From: Viola odorata
Lineage: Eukaryota; Streptophyta; Magnoliopsida; Malpighiales; Violaceae
Reading direction: 5' to 3'
Assembly (NCBI GenBank): GCA_963691705.1
Contig: OY829542.1
Location: forward strand, 42,095,105 to 42,159,104
DNA: 64,000 bases
Shown here: positions 31,761-43,700 of the stretch, one piece after another
Position numbering within the stretch: position 1 is the stretch's first letter
Layout of the letters: every line of letters begins with the position of its first letter
The notes under the pieces: model-generated
Databases searched by the model: none
What the model saw: only the letters and a program-made list of their open reading frames with translations
Told to the model about the DNA's origin: nothing
Position numbers and translations under genes: made by a program

Positions 31761-32336
31761 TGATAACAATTAAGACAATCATAAGGGCATTGCTGTAATT
31801 ATGACCCTTGAGGAGGACGGAATCCTATAGCCCTATCGGACATCTAAGCTATCGCCGCTAGACTATGAGGTGTTTTCTGGGATGGTCAACATCAGTGGGG
31901 GGGGAGGTCTCACGTGTCTCTGCACGCACGACATCATCCCATCCCAGGGCAGCCACGACACCACCCACGGAGTTATCGCCCCCGGCATCACCATGGGTAT
32001 CGCCCTCGGCACCTTCCTCGGAGGTATCGCCTGTGACGTCAGATCCAGGTATTGCCCGTGACGTCAGCCAGAGCGTTATCTTTCCGGGATATCGCCTTTT
32101 TGCCCAGATATCGCCCCTAGCGGCCTATAAATATCCCCTCATTTTTAAAACATCAGGTAAGCCTAAGATTGCCTTCTAGAACCTCTGCTATTTTAAACCA
32201 CTTACTGACTTAAGCATCAGAGTGTCTACGCCGGAGCCCCCCCTCTGGTGCTTTACAGGTGTGTCCGACATCAGCTACAGCAACTCAGACCAACAGAAGC
32301 CATCGTCCCGATCGTCTCAAAGATTGAATCTTATCA
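31761..32336 (+). repeat. Tat-1 3' LTR
   Basis: 576 bp, TGATAACAATTAAG to GAATCTTATCA, TATA box at 32126-32133, followed by the AGAGG duplication at 32337-32341. Confidence 0.93.
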
Positions 32337-32341
32337 AGAGG
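32337..32341 (+). repeat. target-site duplication of Tat-1, right copy (AGAGG)
   Basis: Matches 8620-8624. Confidence 0.95.
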
Positions 32342-32820
32342 CAGTTCCAGAGGTATTTTCGTCTTTATCCTAGCGCTAAGGCCGGAACACTGTAGCCCCT
32401 ATCGGATCCTATCGCTAAGGTGGCCGTCCCTAACCAAGCGAGGAAGCCTGGGATGGTCGACATCAGCGCGCGCGCGCGGGGGGGGGGTGTCTCACACGTT
32501 ATCTGTCCACACGCACAACATTAGCCCATCCCAGGTTAGCCATGACGTTACTTGAGACGTTATCTACCCTACCTAACGCATTCCCTGCTGGTAACACCCT
32601 CATTTTGCCTATATATACCCCATGACTCAAGATCGAAGGTAAGCCTAAGATTGCTGGCCAAAACTCTGCTATTTTCACCACCCTTACTAACTTAAGCATC
32701 GGAGTATCTACACCGGAGTCCCCCTCCGGCGCTTTGCAGATATATCGGACGACGGTGCACAGTAACGTCGAGAAGCCATTCTACCCCTTCTATCCTCCCA
32801 TAAGAATCCAGATCTTATCA
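32342..32820 (+). repeat. Tat-2 5' LTR, remainder
   Basis: Continues the 15 bp at 8610-8624; whole LTR about 494 bp ending GATCTTATCA. A (GC)n then G10 tract lies at 32466-32486, TATATATA at 32610-32617 and the leader hairpin at 32713-32729. Confidence 0.88.
32610..32617 (+). promoter_or_regulatory. TATA box of Tat-2 5' LTR
   Basis: TATATATA in GCCTATATATACCCC. Confidence 0.65.
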
Positions 32821-32823
32821 AAT

Positions 32824-32842
32824 TGGTGCTTTCATTGAGAGC
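32824..32842 (+). other. primer-binding site candidate of Tat-2
   Basis: TGGTGCTTTCATTGAGAGC three bases after the LTR; family consensus form. Confidence 0.65.
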
Positions 32843-32904
32843 TTTGGTTCTATTAAGTGAGCGTCCTTAATAGCCAAGCTCTTTTTTTAGGAGATCGAAG
32901 GATC

Positions 32905-34660
32905 ATGGCTTCTGATTCAGATTCTCTACCACCTCAGTCTTTCGGCCTTCCTTTTGCTACCCGCAGAGAGCTTTTTCCTTTTGCTACTACTGCTGTTTCT
33001 ACCATGATGCAGGAATCTCCTCAAGGAACGCTAGATCTCTCCTTCGAGCAAGTAGCGGGGACACCTTCGTCCCAGACGCACACCCCACATTCTCAGATGG
33101 CAGGACCTAGTTATTCCACTCCCCTTTCAAGGGGACCCATGATGGATCATATCAGCAACCCTATTGTGAATTCAATATCAGTTCTTCGTGCTCAGCTAGA
33201 CCACTTGACTGAATTAGGTGCAGGATTTACGCCCAATGTTTCAGGGCCTAGTGTTCCTTCTCACATAGTCTTTACCCCATCTATTGTTACTGACCAACCT
33301 CTATCACCCCGGCAGCCTAGAAGTGCCCCGCTGACCGTGCCCGTAATAACAGCCCCCATCAATCTTGGTCAAGTGGAACTTTCCGCGCAGCACACGCGAG
33401 AAATCCTCATTTCTCAATAAGAATGATGGTGTGATGAGTACGGAGATCGTTGGGACGGCAGGCGAGGCGAGATGTTTGGGGACATATCCCCTAAACGCAG
33501 CGAAAGATCGAGTAGCAGAAGACATCGAACCCGGACGCCCAGGAGTTGTAGTCGGTCCCCCAGGCAGCATTATGAGCATGACCCCCGAGGTCACATGCGT
33601 CACATGGAAGTCTCTCCTCCTCGCCATCCACATGGAATTTTTGATGATAATGTTGGTCACCCTTTCAGCTATCGCATAAGACGCCATAGGGTCAACCGGC
33701 ACGTAAAACTCCCTACAAAGTCGTATGATGGTACAAAGGATCCCATCTCTCACCTTACCAAGGTAAAGGACTTCGTACAGTTTCAAACTCATAGCGACAC
33801 GACTTTATGCTAGATATTTGTCATGACACTGTCAAGGGTAGCACGACTTTGGTTTGAAGGACTTCAGGGGTAGCTAAGTTTCGGAGCCAATTTAGTACGG
33901 TTATTCCTATCAAGAAATCTGCAGTGGCATTATTTGATATCCACCGAAAACCCTAGGAGTCCTTGAAGGACTTCCTTAGTCGCTTTGACCTTGAAATGTC
34001 GTTGACACCAGGTGTCACCATTGATTTCGCTATTGAAGCCTTGAAACGCAATTGTCGCTATGGGAAATTACGAGACACGCTACTAGTAGACCCCCCATTG
34101 ACTCTGGATGCGTTAAGACTAAAAGCTTATAATTACGCGAGAATGGAAGAAGAGAACAGAGACAGAATCTGAAATGCGTCGCAAGACACACAGCCAACAC
34201 CTAACGCTCATGCTAGCGCGACCTCAGACACTCATCCAATGGACGACTATGGCCAACAGAAAGATCATATTCCTAGGGCCTTAAATCGGTAAAAGGGCAA
34301 TTTTGCGAGAGGGAGGCCTGGTAATTCTTCCCCTAGACACCAAATGGATCTACCCAAAGGCCGAGTGTATGACCCTGACCTTCCTTCTCTCATACTTCCG
34401 AGGGCGAAAATCTTAGCAATCGTCCAACAACGAAACCTGCCAATCCGTTATCCAGCTCCAGTAAAACCAGGAGTAATTATGGGAGGAAGGGAAAACGCTT
34501 TTTGTAAATTCCACAAAGTCAAAGGACACTCTACGGATATGTGCAGAGAGTTAAAATTCACGATAGAACGCTTGGTGGAAGAAGGTTACCTCGGAGAGTT
34601 TTCCACTAAGGCGAGAGAAGAAGCCAGAGGCAACCCGACAGGTAAAACTTCGGACAACAG
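32905..34660 (+). pseudogene. gag: Tat-2 gag (broken)
   Basis: First ATG of the frame at 32905 (MASDSDSLPPQSF). N-terminal Ser/Pro-rich part, Arg/Ser segment ('RSSSRRHRTRTPR'), capsid ('SYDGTKDPISHLTKVKDF', 'LWFEGLQ'), and knuckle CKFHKVKGHSTDMC. Breaks: TAA at 33418-33420, TAG at 33811-33813, a short deletion near 33870 that removes roughly ten codons and shifts frame 1 to frame 3, and stops at 33954-33956, 34170-34172 and near 34292. It is more decayed than the Tat-4 copy, as expected for the oldest insertion. The gag/protease border was set by eye. Confidence 0.85.
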
Positions 34661-37600
34661 ACAAGCACCCCCTCATCCCTCCGAAAATAATGACATCCCC
34701 GGCAGAAGAATGAGAGAGACGTTAGCAGACCACGATGATGACATTCCTATCATCAATATTATTGCTAGTGGTACACCGTATCTTGATGAGCCTGTACAGT
34801 TAACGCTCAATTCAGGGGAGAAGCATAAACGAGAAAGCACGTTGATAAAAAGCGAGGCGATAAGCGCCTTAGATTGAATGGTGTTGTCCTTCTCTGAGGA
34901 GGATGAGAAAGGTGTTGTCTTTCCGCATAACGATGCGTTAGTAGTTACTCCCATTATCGGCAATCATGGAGTCAGGCGAACCCTTATAGATAATGGAAGC
35001 GCGGTAAATTTATTTTCATTAGAGGCATATAACCTCATGAAATGTCCCGATAGCGAGCTGACGCCTTGCAAGAAACCAATAATTGGAGTAGATGGAGTTC
35101 CAATTCCCGTGACGGGAGTCATATTATTGCAAGTGTACTTTAGAGAAGGCACATACAAGCAGTCGGAGGAGTTATTATTCTTGGTCGTAGACCTAACTCT
35201 GCCTTACAACGCCATAGTTGGACGACCTTTCCTTAACCGTTTCGGGGCGGCGATATCTCAGAGGCACTTAAAGATGAAATACCCCTCCTGAGATGGGGTA
35301 GTCTCGATCAAAGGCGATCAGAAGCTAGCGACTGAGTGTTATTTGCTCATGACCCAAAAGAATTGCGACCGTTATGTGTGTGTGGCGGATGACCCCTTCG
35401 AACAGAAAGATGAAAGGCGCACCCAACCTGTGGAGAAGATGGTACCAGTTCCCGTTAACGGAATCAGAGAAGTAAATTTCCTGGTGAGTGAAAAGTTAAG
35501 CCCAGATGAGAACGCAGAGTTAGCTCAATTGTTAAACAAGTGCAATGGAGAATTCGCTTGGAAGCCTGCAGATATGCCTAGAATTTCACGAGAAGTAGCA
35601 GAGCATCGACTTAATGTTAACCCTAACGTTAAGCTAGTTTAGCAAAAACGTTGTGCGTTCTCTGCAAAAAAGGTAACTGCCATTGAGAAGGAAGTCTCGA
35701 AACTCCTGGATGCAGGTTTCATTCTTGAAGTTCAGTACCCGACCTGGTTAGCTAACCCTGTTCTAGTTCCAAAACCTAACGGAGATTGGCGCATGTGTAT
35801 CGATTTCACTGATCTAAACGACGCATATCCTAAAGATTGCTACCCCCTTCTTCGAATCGACCAGTTGGTCGATCAGACCGTCGGATATGCATATCTAAGC
35901 TCCTTAGACGCCAACTCTGGGTACCACCAAATCCCCATGGCTGTGGAAGATGAGGAAAAAATCTCTTTTATCACTCCAAAAGCCACCTACTGTTACACAG
36001 TGATGCCGTTCAGTCTAAAAAATTCCGGAGCCATATTCCAGCGCTTGGCAAACAAGGTTTTTGAGAAGCAAATTGGGAAGAATGTAGAAGCATATGTAGA
36101 TGACGTCTTGATAAAGAGCCGAAGCTTTAAGGACCATTTAGCAGATTTTGAGGAACTGTTTGGAGTAATGAGAGAATACCAAAGGAAGCTCAACCCTCGT
36201 AAATGCATGTTTGTATTCCAAACGGGTAAGTTCCTAGGCTATGTGGTCAGTCAAAAAGGCATCCAGCCCAACCCGTCCAAATCAAAGCCATCCACGACAT
36301 GGCATCTCCTCGAACAGTTAAAGAGGTACAAAAGCTTACAGGACGTCTTATCACTTTAGGGCGATCCATCTCCAAGCAGGGGGAGAGATGCTTACCGTTC
36401 TTCAAGGTTATTCGCAAAAAGGCTCCTTTCGGGTGGACGGAAGAATGTGAAGAAGCGTTTAGCAGCCTGAAAGCCTATCTTTCCTCTGACTTGGTGCTGA
36501 CAAGACTAGAGCCGGGTGATACCCTATATCTGTATTTGGGCGTCGCTGATGAGGTGGTCAGTGTTGTACTCGTACAACACGACAGTCATGTTCATCGCCC
36601 CGTATCTTTCGTTAGCCATGTTCTGAAAGACGCTGAGCTACGATATGCTCGCATTGAAAAAATAGCATTCGCATTATTACAAGCCTCGCGAAAAATGGAT
36701 AGATATTTCCAAGCTCACCTTGTTATCGTGCTCACAGATCAACCTTTGAAAAGGATTTTTAGAAGACCTGAATCGTCAGGAAGGACTAATTTGGGCCATT
36801 GAACTCGAACAGTACGGATTGCAATATAAGGCTCGACCGTCTATAAAGGCTCAAGCATTAGCAGACTTCATAGCGGAATACACGTTCATGCAAGATCCAT
36901 TGACGGACCTACCAGAAGATGAAAAGGCTGACTTGGATCTTCCGTTCCGGGAAACCTATACTAACCTATGGGTTATCCATGTGGACGGGGCCAGAAATCA
37001 AGAATTGGTTGGAGTTGGAATTTTCATGATTGGACCACATGGCATAGACATACGATATGCCATCCGAATCTTACAACCGTTATCTAACAACGCGGCAGAA
37101 TATGAGGCGTTGCTAGCCGGGCTCAGAATAGGAAGAAGCTTCTCCACCAAAGCCATACATGATACAGGAATGATGGGAGACTTGCGACTAAAAATTTGTG
37201 GAGACTCTAAGCTGATAATATACCAAGTCTTAGGAAACTCTCAAGCCCGAGAGCCTATTATGGTTCGGTATCTCGCTAAGGTGAAACGCGAGCTGTTGGA
37301 AATAAAGAAAAAGGGCATGCAGGTCAGTTTTGAGCATATCCCACGAAAGGATAACGCTGAGGCAGACAATCTCGCCAAAATCGCGGCAAACCCAGAAGCA
37401 TTCATACCTAAGGGCGTGTATTATGGAGAAATACCCGTGCCTTCTTTCATGGAAGAACAGGCGTCACTTTGTGTTGAGGAAATAGAAAATGATTGGCGAA
37501 TCCCCGTGATAAAATACTTGAAGCATGACGAGTTGCTAGTAGATAATGCTAAAAAGAGAAAAGTCTTGAAGCAAGCAGCGCGATGCTTGTATTATGACGG

Positions 37601-38685
37601 AGAGTTGATTCGAAGAAACTTCTCTCACCCAACCGCCAAGTGCATAACGGAGCAAGAAGGTCTCCACACTTTGCGAGAAATCCACGAGGGGATATGCGGC
37701 ATGCATGTGTCTGGCGACACTATGGCCGCGCAGGTCTTCCGGACGGGATTCTATTGACCCCACCATCCATAGAGATTGTGATGCCTTCGTACGAACTTGC
37801 CCGAAATGTCAAGAATTTGCTAAGATTCCTTGTAAACCCGCCGCAAAAATTTCTGAGATTGTTGCTCCCTGCCCATTTGCTAAAATGGGGAATTGACATT
37901 TTAGTCCCGTTTCCAAAAGCCAGGTCTCAGCTAAAATTTGTGGTCGTGGCGGTAGACTACTTCACGAAATGGACAGAGGCAGAAGCGGTAGCCAACATCA
38001 CCACAGAAAAGATTTAGCGTTTCTTTAAACACCAAGTCATCATGCGATTCGGTGTGCCTTGCGTATTAGTCAGCGATAATGGAACACAATTCACAAGTCA
38101 ATTTTTTAAAGATCAATGCGCGAAATTCCAGATTGAATAGAGGTTCTCGTTCGTAGCACATCCGTAAACTAATGGTTAGGCGGAGGTAACTAACCGTAGC
38201 ATCCTCAGCGGTATCAAAAAGAACTTGGAAAGTTCTAAGAAGAAATGGGCAGATGAGTTGCCATATGTGATGTGGGTATATCGCATGACCGTTAAGACCA
38301 GCATAGGAGAAACCCCTTTCGCGTTAGCATTCGGCACTGAGGTCGTCACACCAGTAGAAATTGGTACTCTGAGCTTGAGGGTGGCGTACTTCAAAGAAGA
38401 GGTAAATGAGGAGAGGTTGTGGGCCAACCTCGACGCATTACCAGAGTTACAAGAGGAAGCTCTTTTAAAAACACTACATTACAAGAGAAAAATGGCACGC
38501 TATCACAACAGATGAGTCAGAGAACGATTACTCAAAGTAGGAGATCTAGTGCTCAGGGATAAGTGAGCAGCTGCACAGCGCATGGGAAAACTTAGTCCAA
38601 ATTGGGACGGCCCGTACCGTGTCACTCGCGTTATCGGAAAGGAAGCATATCATCTAGAAACACTTGACGGTACTCCCTTACCAAA
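34661..38685 (+). pseudogene. pol: Tat-2 pol (broken, cut by Tat-3)
   Basis: Same domain order as Tat-1: protease (IDNGSAVNLFSLEAY; 'VGRPFLNRF'), RT ('MCIDFTDLNDA', 'MPFSLKNSGA', YVDDVLIKS), RNase H, archaeal-type RNase H ('IHVDGARNQELVG', 'AAEYEALLAGL', 'CGDSKLIIYQVLG') and integrase ('CPKCQEF', 'WGIDILVPFP', 'SDNGTQF', then a stop inside the HPQTNGQ motif). Stops include 34875, 35289, 35640, 37756 and 38015. Frame changes lie near 36285, 36785, 37760 and 37885. The reading frame ends at 'LDGTPLPN', where Tat-3 starts at 38686, so the last dozen codons are displaced beyond the window. Confidence 0.9.
38681..38685 (+). repeat. expected target-site duplication of Tat-3, left copy (CCAAA)
   Basis: Five bases before TGATAAC; the partner copy should follow the Tat-3 3' LTR beyond 64000 and cannot be checked here. 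Confidence 0.5.
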
Positions 38686-38906
38686 TGATAACAATTAAGG
38701 CAATTCCAAGGGTATTTCCGTCTTCATACTAGCATTGAGACCGGAACCCTACAGTGCTAGTCGGGCGTCAGCCATGGAGGTTGCCGCCCCCTTTTGAAGA
38801 GAAGAGCCCCCCCTCCGGTGCTTTGCAGGTACACTCGACGACAACTACAGTAACTCCGAGCGGCCATAATCCTCACCCCGATTCTCCAGAAGTCCGAATC
38901 TTAACA
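38686..38906 (+). repeat. Tat-3 5' LTR with internal deletion
   Basis: Only 221 bp against about 494-601 bp in the other copies. Starts TGATAACAATTAAGG, ends GAATCTTAACA. The middle, including TGACGTCA, TATCGCC words and the TATA box, is missing. Confidence 0.85.
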
Positions 38907-38909
38907 AAC

Positions 38910-38928
38910 TGGTGCTTTCATTGAGAGC
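38910..38928 (+). other. primer-binding site candidate of Tat-3
   Basis: TGGTGCTTTCATTGAGAGC three bases after the LTR. Confidence 0.65.
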
Positions 38929-38987
38929 TTTGGTTTATTAAGTGAGCGTCCTTAATAGCCAAGCTCTGTTTTTCTTGGAAGATCGAA

Positions 38988-40785
38988 ATGATCATAGCTT
39001 CTGATTCGGAGTCCACACAACCTCCATCTTCTGGCATTCCTTTTGCGATTCGTAGACAATTCTTTCCTTTTGCCACTACTGACGATTCTACCACTTTACA
39101 CGGGATTACTCTGGAATCTTCAGATCTCTCCTTTAGATCAATAGGAGGAGCACCCTCTTCCTAGATTAACATCCTTATATCCCAGATGGCGGGATCCAGT
39201 TTTTCCACTCCTCCTCCAAGAGGATTCATGTTGGATGGCGTAAGCAACCCCCTCGCGAGTGAAATATCTGCCCTTCATTCTAGGCTGGATTACTTGACCG
39301 AGCTGGCTGTAAGAATCACGCCGGATGTTTCTGGGTCGAGTGTTCCTCCCCAGGCTATTTTTACATCATCTATTGTCACCGAACGACCCTTGTCGCCCTT
39401 ACAACACAGAAGTATTCCGTTGACCTTGCCCGCAACAGATACACCCATTAGCCTTGTGCAACTCGCTCAGGGGCGAGTAGAGCCCTACGTGCCGCACGCG
39501 CTACAAATTCCCATCTCTCAAGGGGAAAGACGGCTTGACGAGTATAGAGATCGTTGGGATGGTCAGCGGGGAGAAATAGACAGAGATGCATACCCCGAGC
39601 GTAGTGAGAGATCCAGTAGTCGAAGATATCGGACTCGTTCGCCAAGGAGCCATAGCCGATCTCCTAGGCGTCATCACACTCCCGATCCTCAAAACCGCAG
39701 GCATCACCTAGAAACGTCACCGTCTCGCAATACCTGTGAAATCCTAAACGACACCTCGGGCCACCCATTCAATCATCGCATAAGGCGCCATAGGGTCAGC
39801 CAATATGTGAAGCTCCCCACGGAGTCCTATGACGGCACTAGAGATCCCATTTCCCACCTTAATAAGGTGAAGGACTTCGTGCAATTCCAAACCCACAGTG
39901 ATGCGACTTTGTGCCAGATATTTGTCATGACATTGGCAGGAGTTGCATACCTCTGGTTCGAGGGTCTACCAGCAAAATCCATTAACAACTTCACGCAGCT
40001 AGAATCTAAGTTTCGAAGCCGGTTCAGTACCGCGATCCCCATCAGAAAATCTGCTGCAGCGTTATTCGACATACACAAGAGACCTCAGGAGTATTTAAAA
40101 GATTTTCTCAGTCGTTTTGACCTAGAAATGTCATTAACGTCGGGCGTCCCTATCGATTTCGCTGTGGAAGCCTTGAAGCGGAACTGTAGTTATGAGAAAT
40201 TATGAGACACGCTAATGGTGTAACCCCCGGCAACCTTGGACGCGTTGAGACTGAAAGCTCATAATTACGCAAGAATGGAGGAAGAGAAAAATAGAGACAA
40301 AGCCCGAAACGTGCCACAAAACGTACCTCAGGCACCTAACGTTCCTAGTAACGCGATCCCTGACGGCCGTTTTGTGGACGATTACGCCCAACGAAAAGAT
40401 CATATCCCAAAAAACTCCAACAGACGAAGAGGCAACTCTTCAAGGGGAAGATCTGGTAACTCCCCTACTCAGCGGTAGGCAGATCCTCCCAAGGGCCGGA
40501 TTTATGACCTAAACCTTCCTTCCCTTATACTGCCAAGGGTAAAAAAATTAGCAATTGTGGAACAACGGAACCTCCCTATCCGCTATCCAGCCCCCGTAAA
40601 GCCAGGAGTGGTCATAGGAGGAAGGGAAAATGCCTTCTGCAAATTTCATAAAGTCAAAGGACACTCTACAGACACGTGCAGAGAATTAAAGCTGGCAATA
40701 GAGCGTTTGGTAGAAGAGGGATACCTCAGGGAATTTGCCACCAAGGCAAGAGAAGAAGTTAGGAACAACCAGATAGACAGGATAT
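38988..40785 (+). pseudogene. gag: Tat-3 gag (broken)
   Basis: ATG at 38988 (MIIASDSESTQPPSS). Frame 3 is kept through the N-terminal region, the Arg/Ser segment, the capsid ('SYDGTRDPISHLNKVKDF', 'LWFEGLPAKS') and the knuckle CKFHKVKGHSTDTC. Stops are TAG 39162-39164, TGA 40203-40205, TAA 40221-40223 and TAG 40476-40478. A deletion near 40785 brings the gag end and the acidic start of the protease region together in different frames, so about 30 codons found in the other copies are missing. The border to pol is placed at that junction. Confidence 0.85.
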
Positions 40786-43700
40786 TTGACGATAGACGAT
40801 GACTTTTCTATCATCAACATTATCACTGGGGGCACACCGTACCTTGATGAGCCTGTACTATTGACGCCCACAGCCGGAGACAAGCGGAAGCGTAGGGGCC
40901 CGTTAATAAAAAGCGAAGCAATAACTGCACTGGATCGGATGGTGTTATCCTTCTCTGAGGAAGATGAGAAAGGCATCGTGCTCCCACATAATGATGCGTT
41001 AGTAGTCACGCCTGTTATCGGCAACCATGGGGTTAGAAGAACTCTCATTGATAATGGAAGCGCAGTGAATCTATTTTCGTTAGAGGCTTATAATCTCATG
41101 AAACGCCTAGATGGTGAACTGGCACCGTGCAAAAAGCCGATAATTGGGGTAGATGGAGTACCAATCTCAGTAACTGGAGTTACAAAGCTGCCAGTGCACT
41201 TTAGAGAAGACACGTCCAAACGGTCAGAGGAGTTGTTATTCTTAATCGTTGACCTCACCCTGCCTTACAACGCCATACTCGGGGCGACCATTCCTCAACC
41301 GTTTCGGGGCAGCGATATCTAAAAAGCATTTGAGGATGAAGTATCCCTCTTGGGATGGAGTGGTCTCAATCAAAGGTGATAAAAAACTGGAGGTTGAATG
41401 CTACTTACTCATGACTCAGAAGAGTTGTGGCAGGTACGTGTGTGTCACGGTGGATCCATACGACCAGAATGATGAGACACACACTCAGCCTGTGGACAAT
41501 ATGGCACCCGTACTAGTTAACAGGATCACGGAGGTGAATTTCCTGGTTAACAAAAAGCTAAGCCCCGAGGAAAACCTCCAATTAGCTCGACTATTGAACA
41601 AATGTAAAGAAGAATTCGCCTGGAAGCCTGCGGATATGCCTGGTATCTCGCGAGAAGTGGCGAAACACTGACTTAATGTCGATCCCTGTGTCAAGCCCGT
41701 CCAACAAAAACGACGAGCATTTTCCACAGAAAAGGCGTTAGCCGTTGATAAGGAGGTGACGAAGCTCCTAGGCACAGGTTTCATTCGCGAAGTCCAATAT
41801 CCAACCTGGTTGGCTAATCCAGTTCTTGTTCCGAAGCCCAACAGAGATTGGCGTATGTGCATCGACTTCACTTACCTGAATGATGCCTGCCCCAAAGATT
41901 GCTACCTGCTCCCTCGAATCGACCAACTAGTCGATCAGACTGCCGGGTACGCGTATCTAAGCTCGCTAGATGCCAACACCGGATATCATCAAATCCCTAT
42001 GGCCGTTGAGGATAAATAAAAGACCACCTTCATCACTCCAAAAGCCACCTACTGCTACACGGCGATGCCGTTTGGGCTGAAGAACGCTTGAGCAACTTTC
42101 CAACGTATGACGAATAAAATATTTGAAAAGTAGATCGGAAAGAGCGTGGAAGCCTACGTTGACGACATACTAGTCAAAAGCTGAAGCTTCAAGTACCACT
42201 TGCTTGACTTGAAAGAAGTTTTTGATGTGATGAGAGAGTACCAGATGAAGTTGAATCCCCGTAAATGCATGTTTGCATTCCAAACGAGCAAATTTTTGGG
42301 CTATGTGGTCAGTCAGAAAGGTATCCATCCCAACCCCTCGAAAGTTAAAGCTATCCAAGCAGGGCAAGAGATGCCTTCCTTTTTTAAAAGTTATTCGCAA
42401 GAAGCCCCTTTTGGGTGGACATCGGAATGTGAAGAGGTTTTCATGAGCTTGAAAGCCTATTTATCATCCGACCTAGTGTTGACAAGGCCAGAACCGGGCG
42501 GCACCCTATACTTATACCTCGGTGTTGCCGACAAAGTGGTTAGTGTCGTCCTCGTTCGAGACGACAACCGTCTGCACCACCCTGTCTACTTCGTGAGTCA
42601 CATCTTGAAAGATGCTGAGTTGCGATACGCTCGCATTGAGAAAATAGTGTTTGCACTAATTCAGGCCATGCGAAAAATGGACAGATACTTCTAAGCCCAT
42701 CCCGTCATCGTACTTACTAACTAGCCTTTGAAAAGCATATTCTGGAAACCTGGAACTGTTAAGGAGGTGCAAAAATTGACAGGGCGTGTTATCGCCCTAG
42801 GACGGTTTATCTCCAAGCAGGGCGAGAGATGCCTTCCTTTTGGGTGGACATCGGAATGTGAAGAGGTTTTCATGAGCTTGAAAGCCTATTTATCATCCGA
42901 CCTGGTGTTGACGACGAAGTGGTTAGTGTCGTCCTCGTTCGAGACGACAACCGTCTGCACCACCCTATCTACTTCGTGAGTCACGTCTTGAAAGATGTTG
43001 AGTTGCGATACGCTCGCATTGAGAAAATAACGTTTGCACTAATTCAGGCCACGCAAAAAATGGACAGATACTTCTAAGCCCATCCCGTCATCGTACTTAC
43101 TAACCAGCCTTTGAAAAGGATATTCTGGAAACCTGAGTCTTCGGGAAGAATACTGATTTGGGCCATCGAACTCGAGCAATACGGGTTGCGGTATAAAAAT
43201 TGACCCTCCGTGAAAGCCCAAGTCCTAGCAGACTTTATAGCCGAGTGCACCTTCATAGAGGACCCGTTAACGGACCTACCGGAAGAGGAAAAAGATGATT
43301 TGGACCTCCCGTTCCCTGAAACCTACACTGACTTGTGGGTCGTTCATGTGGATGGAGCCAAAAATCAAGATCTAGCCGGAGCTAGAATTTTCATAATTGG
43401 ATCGCACGACATGCAGATATGATACGCCATCAGAATACTGCAGCCGTTATCTAATAATGCAGCGGAGTATGAGGCATTACTGGCTGGACTCAGGATAGGG
43501 AGGAGCTTTTCCACTAAGGCCATACACGATACGAGAATGATGGGAGACTTGCGATTAAAGATTTGTGGAGATTCTAAATTGGTAATAGACCAAGTCTTGG
43601 GACACTCTCAGGCTAGAGAGCCCATCATGGTTCAGTACCTCGCTAAAGTGAAACGCGAGTTGTTGGAAATAAAGAAAAGTGGCATGCAGGTCAACTTTGA

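Larger units (their letters stand above)
8625..32336 (+). mobile_element. Tat-1: complete Tat-lineage retrotransposon with antisense gene cassette
   Basis: LTRs are 8625-9199 and 31761-32336, with TGATAA...TTATCA ends and a perfect 5-bp target duplication. Sense part: gag 9286-11095 and pol 11096-15145. The antisense cassette D, C, B, A occupies 16275-30875 on the reverse strand. Without the nested chromovirus the element is about 16.1 kb, which is large for Ty3/gypsy but normal for the Tat/Ogre group. The two LTRs differ at about 26 of 575 positions by eye, nearly all C/T or G/A changes, so it is clearly older than the chromovirus inside it. Confidence 0.92.
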
